64,000 nucleotides of DNA. Origin: Aureobasidium sp. EXF-3400 (lineage: Eukaryota > Ascomycota > Dothideomycetes > Dothideales > Saccotheciaceae). Positions 11,447 through 22,600 of the stretch are shown in pieces. Below the pieces are notes generated by a model, which saw nothing but the letters and a program-made list of their open reading frames with translations, was not told where the DNA came from and did no database searches. Where the stretch lies: contig SWBL01000036.1 of NCBI GenBank assembly GCA_024195585.1, positions 62,001-126,000 of the forward strand, written 5' to 3'. Positions within the stretch are counted from its first letter, which is position 1, and each line of letters begins with the position of its first letter. Position numbers and translations under genes: made by a program.

Positions 11447-13225
11447 ATGGACGCCGACTCCACAGTAACCTCATGGCCTCCTTCATCTATTGCATTAGGA
11501 CTGGTAAGTTAGTATTGCATGAGCAGGTTAGAGCACATCTAAGATCTCTTAGGTCGCCATTGCTTATATCACATACTGGATCATCTCCTATTTCCAACAC
11601 CCTCTGTATAGATTTCCTGGCCCTTTTCTAGCATCTACCAGCAACATTCCACATTGCTTGAGCTTTCTTGGAGGTAGACAGCCCTATGATCGTCTCGCGC
11701 TTCACGAAAGATATGGCCCTGTGGTACGTACTTCACCGAACGAACTCTCATTCAGTAGCTCTCCGTCATAGAAGGACATCTACGGCTCCAGACCAGGACA
11801 TCAAGTTTTCCGCAAAAGCCCCTTCTATGAAGGTGCGAGCTTTGATGGAAAAACACTCTCAATCATAAGCGAAACAGATCCAGCAAACCACAAGAAGATG
11901 CGAGCACAACTCAGTAATGCGTTTTCAGATAAAAGTCTTCGTGATCAGGAACGGCTGATTACCGAACCCATTGATCTTTTCATCGACCAGATTGGCAAGA
12001 AGGGCGATTGTCCTCAAGGCATTGATATCGTTATGTGGTTCAACCTGATGACCTTCGATATCATTGGCAGCCTGGCTTTTGGAGAGTATTTTGGAGGATT
12101 GGAGTGCGCCAAGTTTCATGAATGGATTCAACTAGCCGTTGGGTCTATGAAATAAGGGGCTCTAGAAGACTCTCTGGGTCGCTATCCCACTATCGCAGCT
12201 CTCGTGAAGAGACTGTTTCCCGGCATCATTGACAAAATCCTCCAGGATACTCGTAAGCATGAAGCACACACGATGAATCTTGTGAGAAGGTCTCAAAGCA
12301 CATGATCCAAATCTTCCTCGTGCTAGCATACTAACGATGCCTAGACGCTTGAAGAAAGACTCAGATCGGCCAGACTTCTTGACACGCATCGTAGAAGAAC
12401 GTGAAGCACATGGCATCTCTGATTCGCAGATCGCCGCCCACTCTTCCGATTTCATGTAGGCAGAAGTCCCATCTGCCGCAACAGTAACGTTTCGCTGACA
12501 TGTCACAGAATTGCTGGGAGCGAAACGACTGCAACCATACTTTCTTGCGCTACATACTATCTCCTGCGTGATCCTGCAATATATGACGAACTACGAAAAG
12601 AAATTCGCAGCGCCTTCTCCAGCTACGGAGAGATCAACTCTGCGTCATCTTCAAAGCTTAAGCTTGTCAATGCGATTTGTCTTGAAGCTATGCGCATGTA
12701 TCCTCCTCTTCCGTTTGCTCTGCCGCGAGTCGTTCCAGATGGCGGAGATTCTGTGGACGGATACATGCTTCCTGAGGGTGTAAGTCTTGAGACGAGCAGT
12801 GCGGTCCGTCCTTGAAAAATTTTTGTGGCTGACTGTATCTGCACAACTACAGATCATCGTTTCCACAAATCCATTCGCCGCCTCCATGTCTTCTGCCAAC
12901 TTCAAAGACCCTTTCAAATTTGCCCCTAAGCGCTGGCTAGGTACCAACAACCAAGACGATCTAGAAGCAGCCCAGCCTTTTTCATCCGGTCCCCGTGCTT
13001 GCATGGGACGAAGGTAACCTAGACCAGCATGAAAAATATCCCACACACAGCTAACATCTTGAGAGTCTGGCATGGACAGAATTGAACCTTGCAATGTGCA
13101 AATTGCACTACAAGTACGACCTTGAACTTGTCAATGCCGATTTGGACTGGCATAGAGACTCGAAGATGCATATTGTGTGGCATAAGCCAGAGATGATGGT
13201 TCGTGTAAGACCTCGGTTGGACTAG
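11447..13225 (+). pseudogene. Cytochrome P450 monooxygenase with two in-frame stop codons
   Basis: The layout is that of a full fungal microsomal P450. An N-terminal membrane anchor is followed by the proline hinge FPGPF, the I-helix motif AGSETT, the K-helix ExxR (EAMR), the PKRW segment and the haem loop FSSGPRACMG with its Cys ligand. At least five introns splice cleanly (11504-11552, one near 12289-12343, one ending at about 12508, one near 12781-12852, and one after the haem loop). Two stops break the frame: TAG at 11769-11771, where relatives have Trp before KDIYG, and TAA at 12153-12155. The rest shows no frameshift. The first stop could be spliced out as a 48-nt in-frame GT-AG intron, but this would remove conserved coding sequence (the SPNELSF region). 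The second has no such escape. The likely ancestral role is oxidation of a secondary metabolite. Confidence 0.85.
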
Positions 13226-15030
13226 ATTCTGCCTTTGAGAGATAGTCGAGGCAAATCATTTAAACATCTCCTAAAGCATATGAGGATAGATCTCTCCCTC
13301 TAGTCGAGACACTAAATCGCGTTTCTTGGTGCCTTGAAGACAAACAAAACGACAGCTTCGGAGATTCCATGTCGACTATGCTCCAAATCTCACCACCTGT
13401 ATGTGAACACTGTCTTTGCACTTGTTGTGGCATATCAATCCTGTCTTGATCGTAATCTTCTGGAATTTTAGGTCCCACTCCTGCGATTTCGTGAAAAATG
13501 CCACAGGAGGGAACTCATCTGTTCTCGCTAATGACATGCATTACCGCCAATACAACAGTTGCAGCCATAGCTATGAGCAAGTTCGGCGGTACTCCTTTGC
13601 AGTAGTAGACGTAATCATTCGTGACACATGCAGCCACAATGAAACGGAGATCTGAACGGCCCAACAGGCTTGGTCGTGTAAAAAGCCATGCTCATAAGAA
13701 AGTTCTGTAAGGCGATTGAAGGATGAGAATGAATGTATCGGTGACTTTCTGGTATCCCAGTGATAGGAATGAGGATGTGTACTTGAAAGAAGAAAAGCTC
13801 CACGTATCGAGACTTGCCCATGTCGATCAAGCATCATGTTGGCAAACGGGGACAAGACCTCAAAGTAGGGCAGGAGAAATCAGGTCTTTAGAATGTTCCT
13901 TGGTCTGATCTTCTCCGTATCACCAAAGTCGATTGAAAACTTGAACAGTAAGCAACAAGGACGATTTGGCGGATGGCATTTGCAGGTTGTTGCAGTCTGC
14001 TTTCCACTTTTACTTATCTTATAAGTGAGACAAGGATGTATTCTTGAATTCTGGTCCGGAAAGCCAGTATGTGAACTTGCACGTAGACAGTATAGAGTGA
14101 TTGATAACTAAAACTTGTTGGAACAGTGTCGGTGGCAGTGTCGGCGCCAGAGATGGGGTCCTTGCGGTTGTTACTGTTGTTGCTGTTGCTGCTGTTTTCG
14201 TTGTTGTTGTTGTTGCTGTTGTTGTTGCTGTTGTGGGTGGCAGGCTTGTCGTGGAGATCAGCCTCGACGATGAAGATAGAAGCAGAGAACATGGCTGAGA
14301 GGAAGGTGAGCTCATCGTTCATTCAAAAGCACAAGTGCGGCGCATGTGATTACCTTCGACGAAAAGGGCTCGTTTTGCGCGTGAAAGTCTTTGGCAGAAA
14401 CTTGTGAGTAGCATACGCAGTGCTGGTTGTAGGTGCTTGTGATTGCTTTGAATACTGCTTGGGTAGACGTGGAAATATAAGGATGAGTAGTTTGCGCATC
14501 GATGTTGTTCTGTGGTTTGAAAAGAACGGGAAGTGCTTGTGATGTGAACACAGCAGTCAAGTCTGTTGTGAGAGCGAAGGTCGCGAACTAATCCCTTTTG
14601 GGAAGGCTAACCACGAAGTCGACGCGATACAGTCTCGTCTCGGTATCTCACTTGTGGATATGATGTACATGTTGTTTTTCTGGAGCTCTACAGGAGGGTA
14701 TTGATGGGTCACCATCCATGAAATCAACAGCACAGCGTTTGTCGTATCAACTTTTACAATTACAGATACAATCCTGGGGCAGAACTTGAGCAGAGGGGAG
14801 CAAGTACTGATCGCATCCTGTTGGAGTGACAATATGATACATAGGAAATTACTAATCTGCTCAATATGGTGGCTTGGAAAATATGCAGTAGAAGTATATG
14901 GTCTGGTATACGTCTTGAAGATATCTTGATTGTCTAAGCTGTTCATGAGTCATTACAGTAAACCTACCAACTAACCGCTCAACAGTACGAGGTAGGGTCA
15001 TTTCCGGGCGATGGCATAACCTTGGTATCC
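13226..15030. other. Gene-free stretch with a GTT-rich microsatellite
   Basis: No gene is supported. The only notable element is the trinucleotide-rich tract at 14167-14234. The frames around it read as poly-Asn, poly-Leu or poly-Val depending on strand and phase, which is typical of an untranslated repeat. Confidence 0.45.
14167..14234. repeat. GTT/GCT trinucleotide repeat
   Basis: Some 68 bases are built almost entirely of GTT and GCT triplets with a few interruptions. On the minus strand one frame would encode a poly-Asn run. It may be length-variable between strains. Confidence 0.75.
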
Positions 15031-15627
15031 TCAGATCATACGAATACCACCATTCTTTCTCGACTTGCGCTCGGCAAGCCTTTGAGCCACCCTGAAATCT
15101 CTTTTGTACGAGTAATATCTGACGACAGCAGGCTTGACCACCTTATGGGTACCAGGACTCAACATACCATGCTTGTCGTTCGACTTAAGGAGTTTACGAG
15201 CTTGACGACCAAAGACGCCTTCTTTATATCCTTCTGGTGAACTAGGTTCAGCGTTAACATCTTCAGTGGCATCAGTCATTTCTTCCATTGCTTGAGCCAT
15301 CATCTTGGCCGCTTTCAGTGTTGCTTTTCCGTTTCTCTTGAACAAGTTGTATTGTCTCCGGCTCAGACCTTCAGGGGTGGGAGGAAGGACCTCTTCATCT
15401 TCAGTCATAGTCTCATCTTTGAGACAAGGAGAAGAAGGGACCACAGGCGTAGATGGGACATTAGGTGTAGACGAAACACTAGGCGTAGATGGAACATTAG
15501 GCGTCGAAGGAATATCAAACGTACCAGCGCTGATAGGGGAACTTGTGCTATAGTCAGTCATTTTGTCGCCAGGACTTCTGTGTGGATTGTTCTCTCGCAC
15601 AAAGACCGACGAGGGGTTTTCGGACAT
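15031..15627 (-). CDS. Hypothetical protein with (STPNVP)n tandem repeat
   Basis: The frame encodes 198 residues from the ATG at 15627. An in-frame extension to 15777 exists but lacks a better ATG context and looks like 5' UTR. Residues about 35-60 are a tandem repeat of STPNVP-type hexapeptides encoded by an 18-bp minisatellite. An acidic stretch (KDETMTEDEEVLPPTPEG) follows, then a basic C-terminal half with RRQYNLFKRNGKATLKAAK and a run of Arg/Lys to the end. The pattern suggests a nuclear or nucleic-acid-associated protein. I do not recognise the family. It is divergent from the gene at 16155 and shares a 527-bp upstream region with it. Confidence 0.6.
   Translation of the reverse strand: MSENPSSVFVRENNPHRSPGDKMTDYSTSSPISAGTFDIPSTPNVPSTPSVSSTPNVPSTPVVPSSPCLKDETMTEDEEVLPPTPEGLSRRQYNLFKRNGKATLKAAKMMAQAMEEMTDATEDVNAEPSSPEGYKEGVFGRQARKLLKSNDKHGMLSPGTHKVVKPAVVRYYSYKRDFRVAQRLAERKSRKNGGIRMI
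15445..15516. repeat. 18-bp minisatellite, four units
   Basis: Four consecutive 18-bp units begin at 15445, 15463, 15481 and 15499, each starting AGGCGTAGA or a close variant. The unit length is a multiple of three, so changes in copy number keep the reading frame of the gene it lies in. Confidence 0.85.
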
Positions 15628-16154
15628 TATAAACTCCCTGGAGTTTTGAGGAAGACAAAGAATCTTCTCCGAGAAGCCAAAAACATCAACACAATGGAGA
15701 TTTCCATTGGAAGAACAAAGACTCTGTGACGAACATAAAGAGAGGTACGCTGTGCGCTGCGCTTTCTTTGTCAACAAAGCACTCGGGCTTTGTACGATCC
15801 TTGGATGGCATCAACTCTGTCGGTTCGCACAACATCTCTTCCTTTCACCATTGTGTACCCTTCTTGACTCGCTCTTTGAGCACTGCTTTGAACTCTCACA
15901 CTGATAGACCGTTCATTGTGCAACCTCTTTGAGGGCATTCGAAAGTTCTTGGTTAGAACGACGCTCTAAGTAACAATCAACAACGGACAAGGGCTTGGAG
16001 ACATGATGTCTGAACTAGCTTGCAAAAATTATTATAGTTGAAGAAGGACAGGGTTGCTCTGGCTGTACTTGTCCAAACAATTGGAAAACAACCTTCTAAA
16101 CCATCAACAAAACAACCACATCAACCAAATCAACTACAAACAAAACAAAAAGAT
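15628..16154. promoter_or_regulatory. Shared upstream region of two divergent orphan genes
   Basis: The 527-bp gap between two head-to-head start codons holds both promoters. The right end (16081-16154) is A/C-rich with almost no G, a common feature of fungal 5' UTRs just before the start. Confidence 0.45.
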
Positions 16155-17309
16155 ATGCCATTCAAGGCTAAGATCGATGCTAAGGGCAAGAAGCAAAAGC
16201 TCGACCGCAACGTCGGCTTGGAAAATAGACTCCTTGAGCTTGGTATCACAAGGGACGTAGTCTTCAGCTGGAACAGAGAAGAGCAAAGTGCCGAGCTAGA
16301 GAGACTTGAAGGCAGAGCACCGCGTAGTCGCGAGATCGCTTTTGATGAACTTTTTGCTGAAGCTCATGAGAACTTCGTCCCTCCTCCCCCTTCCCCTCCT
16401 GCTGCTGCTGTTGAAGCTGCTAATGCTGAAGCTGCTGCTTTTGTTGAGCAGATTGATTCTGAAATTGACCACCCCAACGCCATGGATATCGATGACGAGG
16501 AGACTGTCGACAGACTTTTTCGAGCCGCTGAGCCTTCCAATGATAATAATGATTGGCTACTTCAACAGCCAATACAACCTGCAACTGCTGGACAAATGGC
16601 CGCCGAGGCTGTTGAAACGCCGTATCAACTCCTGGCTCCGCTCGACAATCAAACTCGTGAACACATTTCTAGTATGCCTTTTGAGCAGCAGACTACCACG
16701 CTTCAGCAAATTGTTGCTGAACAATGGAGCTTTCTGATGACTCCGCCCTCACAACCGATAAGAGGTGACCCCTTGGCCGGTATTCCTGCTGACCTTTATC
16801 CTCTCGCGACTCAACTTCCTCCCCACCTCCAAGATCTCCTCGGAAGAACCTCTGAACATGTCCAACGCATGGTTCTCGGCATGCCCGCACTTGAAATGTA
16901 CCGCCAACTCTACAAAGGAAGGAGAACATTGATATCACACCTTGAACGCAGAGAACAACTCAGAAGACAAATCGAAGTTGATGCTCTGCTCTCTTTAAAT
17001 CCTTATGTAAGTCACTGGCTGCAAAGCACCAACAACGCAACTCAGCAAAACTATCTCACATCTGATTGGTTCCATCGTTATGCAATGTTGCTAGATAACA
17101 ACATGCTGATTCACATACAAAATTGGGGTCCGTATGCTGGACCTCCAGTCTCAGTGCCTGAAGATCTTCGCGTCGCTGAACAGATTGCGATGCAACATAA
17201 TAGGTATAATGATCCTCAGGCTTGGTTGTACTCTACTGCAAGAGTGGAGTGGATCAGGTGCGCAATGAGAAACCGCGAGAGGATCAATCGCAATATGAGA
17301 AATCGCTAA
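16155..17309 (+). CDS. Hypothetical protein, Ala/Glu-rich with basic N-terminus
   Basis: The chosen ATG at 16155 follows a G-poor leader and gives 384 residues without an intron. The same frame extends upstream to 16038, but that part reads like leader sequence. The N-terminus is strongly basic (MPFKAKIDAKGKKQKLDR). Next come a Pro/Ala-rich linker (PPPPSPPAAAVEAANAEAAA) and an acidic motif MDIDDEE. The C-terminal half is helical and rich in Gln, Arg and Trp (SHWLQS, DWFHRYAML, WIRCAMRNRERINRNMRNR). No known domain is apparent. Composition suggests a soluble, possibly nuclear protein. The neighbouring divergent gene is also an orphan. Confidence 0.65.
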   Translation: MPFKAKIDAKGKKQKLDRNVGLENRLLELGITRDVVFSWNREEQSAELERLEGRAPRSREIAFDELFAEAHENFVPPPPSPPAAAVEAANAEAAAFVEQIDSEIDHPNAMDIDDEETVDRLFRAAEPSNDNNDWLLQQPIQPATAGQMAAEAVETPYQLLAPLDNQTREHISSMPFEQQTTTLQQIVAEQWSFLMTPPSQPIRGDPLAGIPADLYPLATQLPPHLQDLLGRTSEHVQRMVLGMPALEMYRQLYKGRRTLISHLERREQLRRQIEVDALLSLNPYVSHWLQSTNNATQQNYLTSDWFHRYAMLLDNNMLIHIQNWGPYAGPPVSVPEDLRVAEQIAMQHNRYNDPQAWLYSTARVEWIRCAMRNRERINRNMRNR

Positions 17310-18121
17310 ATCTTTCTGACTAATATTATAAATGTCACCGGACGACATCCAATCTGCTTCTGGCGTTTTGCATTGCAGGTAAATCTGTCCCTTTCGATAA
17401 CAACAATGAATTCAAGTTTTTTTTCCCCAATGTTAATCTCGTTCCTTTCCTGGTCATCCATACAAACCTAACATTTACAAACTTCCGACATTAATCTGCT
17501 TAAACATCCATATGTGACCCATTTTTTTTCTCTTGTGTTGTGCTTGACCGCAGTTTCCAAGTGTTTCATCTGAGTGTCGTTGAGATCAGCTTTTAGGGCA
17601 AAATGCTCTTCACGTATAGATGTTACCGGTTCTTAGACATCTAATTTAGCACTACAAAAAGGTAAAGATCCTATATTTATATAATCTATCTAGTCTATGT
17701 TGGTATAGACCTTATAGATATAGACAATAATTTCCACCGTATTAGAGACTAAAGCAGACATTTTACATCCAAGAACCCTAACAAATTTCCGGTAGGTCCA
17801 ACAAGTAAGTTCCACTATCATTCATCACTGTTGCTCGATGACAAAAATCAATGACGAGACGTAGTACGTGATCTTGGCAAAGGATCAAACAAGCGGTCAT
17901 CGGCAAGTGCTATCCGAGAGCTTGTCTATTTTCAAGACTTTTGCGTTGAAGATCACCCGCTACCAATACGAGAACTACAGCCTCAATCAATTGACGAGAC
18001 TTTGTCCCTTCCTCTTGAATGCTACTGCCTAGAATATAAGAGGAGACAGGACGTGTAGATATGTGGTCGATACAATTCTACGTAAATGCGTCAAGGAAGA
18101 GGAACTTAGCATGAAAGTTTC
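17310..18121. other. Intergenic region with an AT-rich patch
   Basis: Both flanking genes end here (convergent). About 17640-17770 is noticeably AT-rich and contains GTCTAT-x6-ATAGAC at 17693-17710. It might be a degraded repeat, but I cannot show this. Confidence 0.4.
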
Positions 18122-19018
18122 TTACTTGGCGGTAAATGGAACTTGCTGCAATGAGGCTGCATCTCTCCCCCTCGATGCATCTCTCTCCCTCTCCACCGCA
18201 ACTCTAACCTCCTCCATACTACTAAACCTTCCATTCCAACACCCCTCCACCACACTTTCCAAAACCCTCAAAACCTTCGTATTGGGAAACCTCCTTGTCG
18301 ATATCCTATCCCTAATCTCTTCCCAATCCCTCGCTTCCTCCAACTCAGGCCAAGTCTCTTGTCCAGATACCATCGCAAATACAGCCATTCCAAAAGCAAA
18401 GATCTCTGTAGCAGCAGAAATGCCAAATTCTTTAGCGATATCAGTGCCATTAGAGGTAAACAAGCGATATTTGTAGCGATAAGAGCAATGTGAAAGACTT
18501 CCATCCACAGACGCACCGCCCCAATCGCCTACTTTGAGATCCAAACTGCTTGTGAGGAAGAAGTTCAAAGGATGAATGTCAGAGTGTAGAATCCCTAGAT
18601 TGTGGGCAAAGGAAAGAGCTTCAGCTGCTTGAGAGGTCCATTTGTAGACCAAGTCTTCGCTGGGTGGTTGTGCAGCAGCGCCATCCAACCAATCTTGGAG
18701 GTTTCCGTTTTCTGCGAGTTCGAGAATGAGACCGGAAGGGATAGAGGTGTGGATGCCGTGGTAAGTCAATAAACCAGACGGCGCATCTTGGGCAGTGGAA
18801 AAGCGTTCGTAGACGTCTTTTTCGACTGGGAAAAGTGTGGTCGCAAAGTGTGGATGAACAGATTTGCAGATCAATGGCGTTGTCGCATTGGTTTGAGGAG
18901 GCAGCAGATAGATTGTCGATGTATGGCCATGACTATTCGGCAGACGTGTGTATGTCGATATTGTTGTGAAAAACAGAAAATACAGACAAGCTGCGGCGAC
19001 AAGGATTTGCCATAGCAT
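18122..19018 (-). CDS. Membrane-anchored divergent protein kinase
   Basis: The intronless frame from the first in-frame ATG gives 298 residues. Residues 4-22 form a single hydrophobic anchor, so the rest is likely attached to a membrane. The kinase fold is recognisable from the catalytic loop HSDIHPLNF (Asp147, Asn152, with Ser replacing the usual Arg) and the metal-binding DWG in place of DFG (Asp165). There is also a hinge-like LELAENGNL and a C-lobe segment IFAFGMAVFAMVSGQ. Lys52 in LICKSV may be the ATP-anchoring lysine. No glycine-rich loop is visible, and the N-lobe is very short. The catalytic Asp, Asn and second Asp are present, so activity is not excluded. Substrate and pathway are unknown. 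Confidence 0.7.
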   Translation of the reverse strand: MLWQILVAAACLYFLFFTTISTYTRLPNSHGHTSTIYLLPPQTNATTPLICKSVHPHFATTLFPVEKDVYERFSTAQDAPSGLLTYHGIHTSIPSGLILELAENGNLQDWLDGAAAQPPSEDLVYKWTSQAAEALSFAHNLGILHSDIHPLNFFLTSSLDLKVGDWGGASVDGSLSHCSYRYKYRLFTSNGTDIAKEFGISAATEIFAFGMAVFAMVSGQETWPELEEARDWEEIRDRISTRRFPNTKVLRVLESVVEGCWNGRFSSMEEVRVAVERERDASRGRDAASLQQVPFTAK

Positions 19019-19638
19019 TGCAAACAAGCAAAATTTGAGACTGCCATAGTTGAAGAAACCCCCTCTTCATTTATCCAGCGCATGGCAAGGTCTCGTTAGC
19101 TATGCAGCCTATGCTGTAGCCTGTTCGGTTTGGAGGATTCAGGAGGATCTGGGTCGTGCGCCACGAACCACGCGTCTTTTCGACTTTAGCATCCTTTCCA
19201 TAGATAGGTGAGTCCAATCAGCTCTTGTAGACGAAGAACCAGATTCTGCGCCTTGAGCAGGTAGGTGTCCTACCTAGTACCGATTCTGGTGCGAATCGCC
19301 TAATTTTGCAGGCATACGTGGTGACTGCCAGCCAGAATCGATCATGCGTCCAGGTTACGAGATCTAGCGTCACGCCTTGCGCAGCCAATCAAACAGAGCA
19401 AGCACCTAGAACAATCACCACCTTCCTGGACAGTTGTCGCTGGCTTTTGAGGAGCAAGCAACCAAATAAACACTGCTATGCGATGTCTGCTAGTTAGAAA
19501 TTGCTTCACCCTTGACTGGGATCCGTCGACACCACCTTCTTTTCATTGCCTTCTCTAGCCAATCAACCTCCCTCTCACTTTCGCAGCACCACCATGAATT
19601 CAAGAGTGAATCGTGATTGGGTCGAAGCGCGCACAGTC
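19019..19638. other. Intergenic region
   Basis: This is the upstream region of the membrane-anchored kinase and the downstream flank of the VPS3-like gene. Nothing else is supported. Confidence 0.45.
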
Positions 19639-22600
19639 CTACGCGACACCACTATCTTTCTTGACACTCTCCCAAGTAGCTCCTTCTTTCTCGATCTTTT
19701 CCACAACATCGACAGCGATCCTGAGGTTTTGCGCGCCGGCGAGTGCCCTCACAATAACAGTCTCGTTTCTCTCAGATACGAGTCTACCCATTGCACTGGC
19801 AATAAACTTGCCAAATCGCTCAAGTGGCCATGACGGTGAAAGTAAAGGCAGTACTTCGGCGATGTCGAACCAGCTCCCAAACTTTTCAAGAAGCTCTGCA
19901 ACTCTCTCAAGCTTCTGATCTTGATCCTCAAGATTGAAATAACAATGTAAAAGATACGAGAAGAGAACTTGCTGTTCTTCCTTTGAAGGTAAAGGAAGAG
20001 CGGATGAAGATGAAGCAGGGTGGAATATACTGCTACCACCAAGGAGGCAATATCGTACAGCCGTGTCAAAATCTGCCAAGCCGTGTACGAGCAGTTTCAG
20101 AGCTCTCTGATGCTCATCTCGTCGGGCGGCGAGAACGATGGTTTCAGGTACGAGGACTTCTGAGTAAGGATTCAGCCTGCTGCTCAGAGCTTCCACATCG
20201 TATACGGACGAGCCGCCGATAAGCTGAAGAAGTCGAAGTCTGTTCTGCCACCATGTATTGGGAAGACTGTTGTCGAGAATGAACTGGCTGTACGTCGGTT
20301 TTGGTGGAAACAGGGCTCGATAGGTATGATAGCTCGTAAGCAGTATGTCTCTTGCAGATGTCGATGAGTCGTCGATGGCCTCAGTGACGGTATCGAGGTA
20401 AAAGTAAATGAGGTCGTTGGCATATTGATTTTGGTTTTTGCCAAACACGAGGTGCTCCAGGTAATCTTTGACGGCATTTGGCGCACGCTCCTTTAATAGG
20501 TTAACTGCCTCAGCAGGTGTGAATTTCACTCTTGCATTCTCATCTGCGAAAATTTGAACACCAAGAGGAGGATTACGATTAGCGAGCCAGGTACCATAGT
20601 CCTTGACGAGTTCGACATCCTTGATTCTGGTGACGTACTTGCGCACGTCGAGTTCGCCGTCAATCAATTCGCCTCCTACATCCTCAGAAGATTCGAGTAT
20701 GCGGCGCCAGGTTGACAAGACTTGACCTACCATTCTTCTACTTTGATACAGTCGAGATAGGATATAGAGTCGTTTGTGCTGTTCGAGAAGCTCAACTGCA
20801 CGATCGAAACATTCAACACCTTGATCGACCACATCATTGAGTTCAGCACGCAGTGACCCAGGTGCTGCTGGTCCTGGAAATGTGTTGCTGTCAAGCATCA
20901 AGAGTAGAGACAATAATGCAGCATCCACAGTCTGGGAGACCTGCTTCTCATCTGCAATACTGCCAAAGCCTTTCTTCCTTCTCCATGATTGAAGATAATG
21001 CTTCAAAACTTGCAACAGATTATCTCCATACGGTCCTTGTGGATCTTGATTGATTGAATCTGCATGGTATTGTGCTTTGAATTGATCAATAGCATTTTTG
21101 AGACCACCAGGTATCCAGAGGCCTTGTGAACCTTCGACAACTTCATCTGATAAGACTGGAATAATGGATAGGATGATGCGAGGATCTATCTCTCCCTCTA
21201 CCAGGGCATCGTGAGACGCACGTTTTTCAAGCTCAGAAGCCAGTACGTTTTGGTTGGTCTTGAGGATGAGATCGATCAAAAGCAGTAGCGAGGCTTGTTG
21301 ACGAACGTAGTTGAAGCCGAAGAACTCAAACTCGTTGGTGGCTTCCTTTCCACGAATGCTGTTTATGACTGCTTGTACCTGTGTACACTGTACAGAGAAA
21401 GAGTTTGCTGACATACTGACAGCAGCACTCAATTGGATCTCGAGTTGCACAACCAGGGGATTACGAACAAGCCACCAGATCGAGTCGCTCGCAAATAACA
21501 AGACCTTGGTTTGCACACTGGAGAATCTTTCGATCAACTTGTCCTCATCATCGTTGCGCTTGACATCCAGGGCCTTTTCCTCTGGAGTAGGTTCATGGAG
21601 ATACAAACGGCGCAGACTGAGCGCTTTGCCCACAGAAGGTAGACTCAGATTGGTTGCGGAGGTAGCCTCTCGTAATGCCATATGAATTTGGGACTTGGAA
21701 GGATCTGGCAGGCTGAGAAAGTCTTTATGGTATTGGTTGTCGGAAGGATCAACATCCCAGCGTTGGTATTCGACAAGTTTCTCGATGACACCATTCCTCT
21801 CACGACGCACGACAGCTAATACATAGCCTTCTTGAGACACGTCTCCAGGCATTTGTTGCGCGGAAGAGTTTGGAGATTGACCGTCGACAATGATCGAGTC
21901 TGGATAACTCTCAAACTCAATGGTGCCTCTGACGACATCACCATCGAGATTGACAAACATACCGACTGCCGGATCTTCGGGTTTGGTACCAGTGGTCAAT
22001 AGGAATTCGTTGGGTGTAGGAGTGGAAATGTGAGGCTTCAATGGAGCGTGTGTTGTCGGGAGTGTAGGTTGCGGGTGTTCGAGCAAAGGAGTTGGAGGTA
22101 AGACCTTGCCCTCAGTGTCTACTGATGGGCTGGCAAGCGGTCTCGTCGGACTTGGTGACATGGCCTGACGAGAGGCGGCACGATGTGGCCATGGTGACGG
22201 TGAGTCGTTGGGATGGAGTCGATCTGGGGTTTGTCGTCCGGGAGTCTGAGGAGCGCCTCCAACACTGGCTACTCTGTCTTGAGCACGAAGATCGGGCCTG
22301 CGGACGGGACTGGTGGCCGAGACGCTTCTTGATGGTGGGCGTTGTATCTGAGGAGGAGCGACGTCTGGGCTCTGGCGACCGGAGGGTAGATTGGGGAGGG
22401 ACGAGATGGGAAAGAGGTCGATCTTGCGTTGGTTGACGATGTCCAGCAAGGCGTAGGATGTAGCATCAGCAACACAAGCAAGGTCAGCTCTGCGTTGTAT
22501 GTCGAGACAATTGCCAAGCTCAATGTCTCTGATCTTGCGAGGAGAGCCTTGTTCCATGATGCGAATGACACGCAACTTCTGCCTCAGGCAAATGACAATG

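Noticed and set aside
12651..13094. 147-codon minus-strand frame over the P450 relic
   Set aside because: Antisense shadow of the P450 coding sequence.
14014..14322. Poly-Asn minus-strand frame
   Set aside because: Driven by the GTT microsatellite; the flanking sequence does not look like protein.
16038..16154. N-terminal extension of the 16155 gene
   Set aside because: The extra 39 codons read as A/C-rich leader with no G, and the ATG at 16155 has better context.
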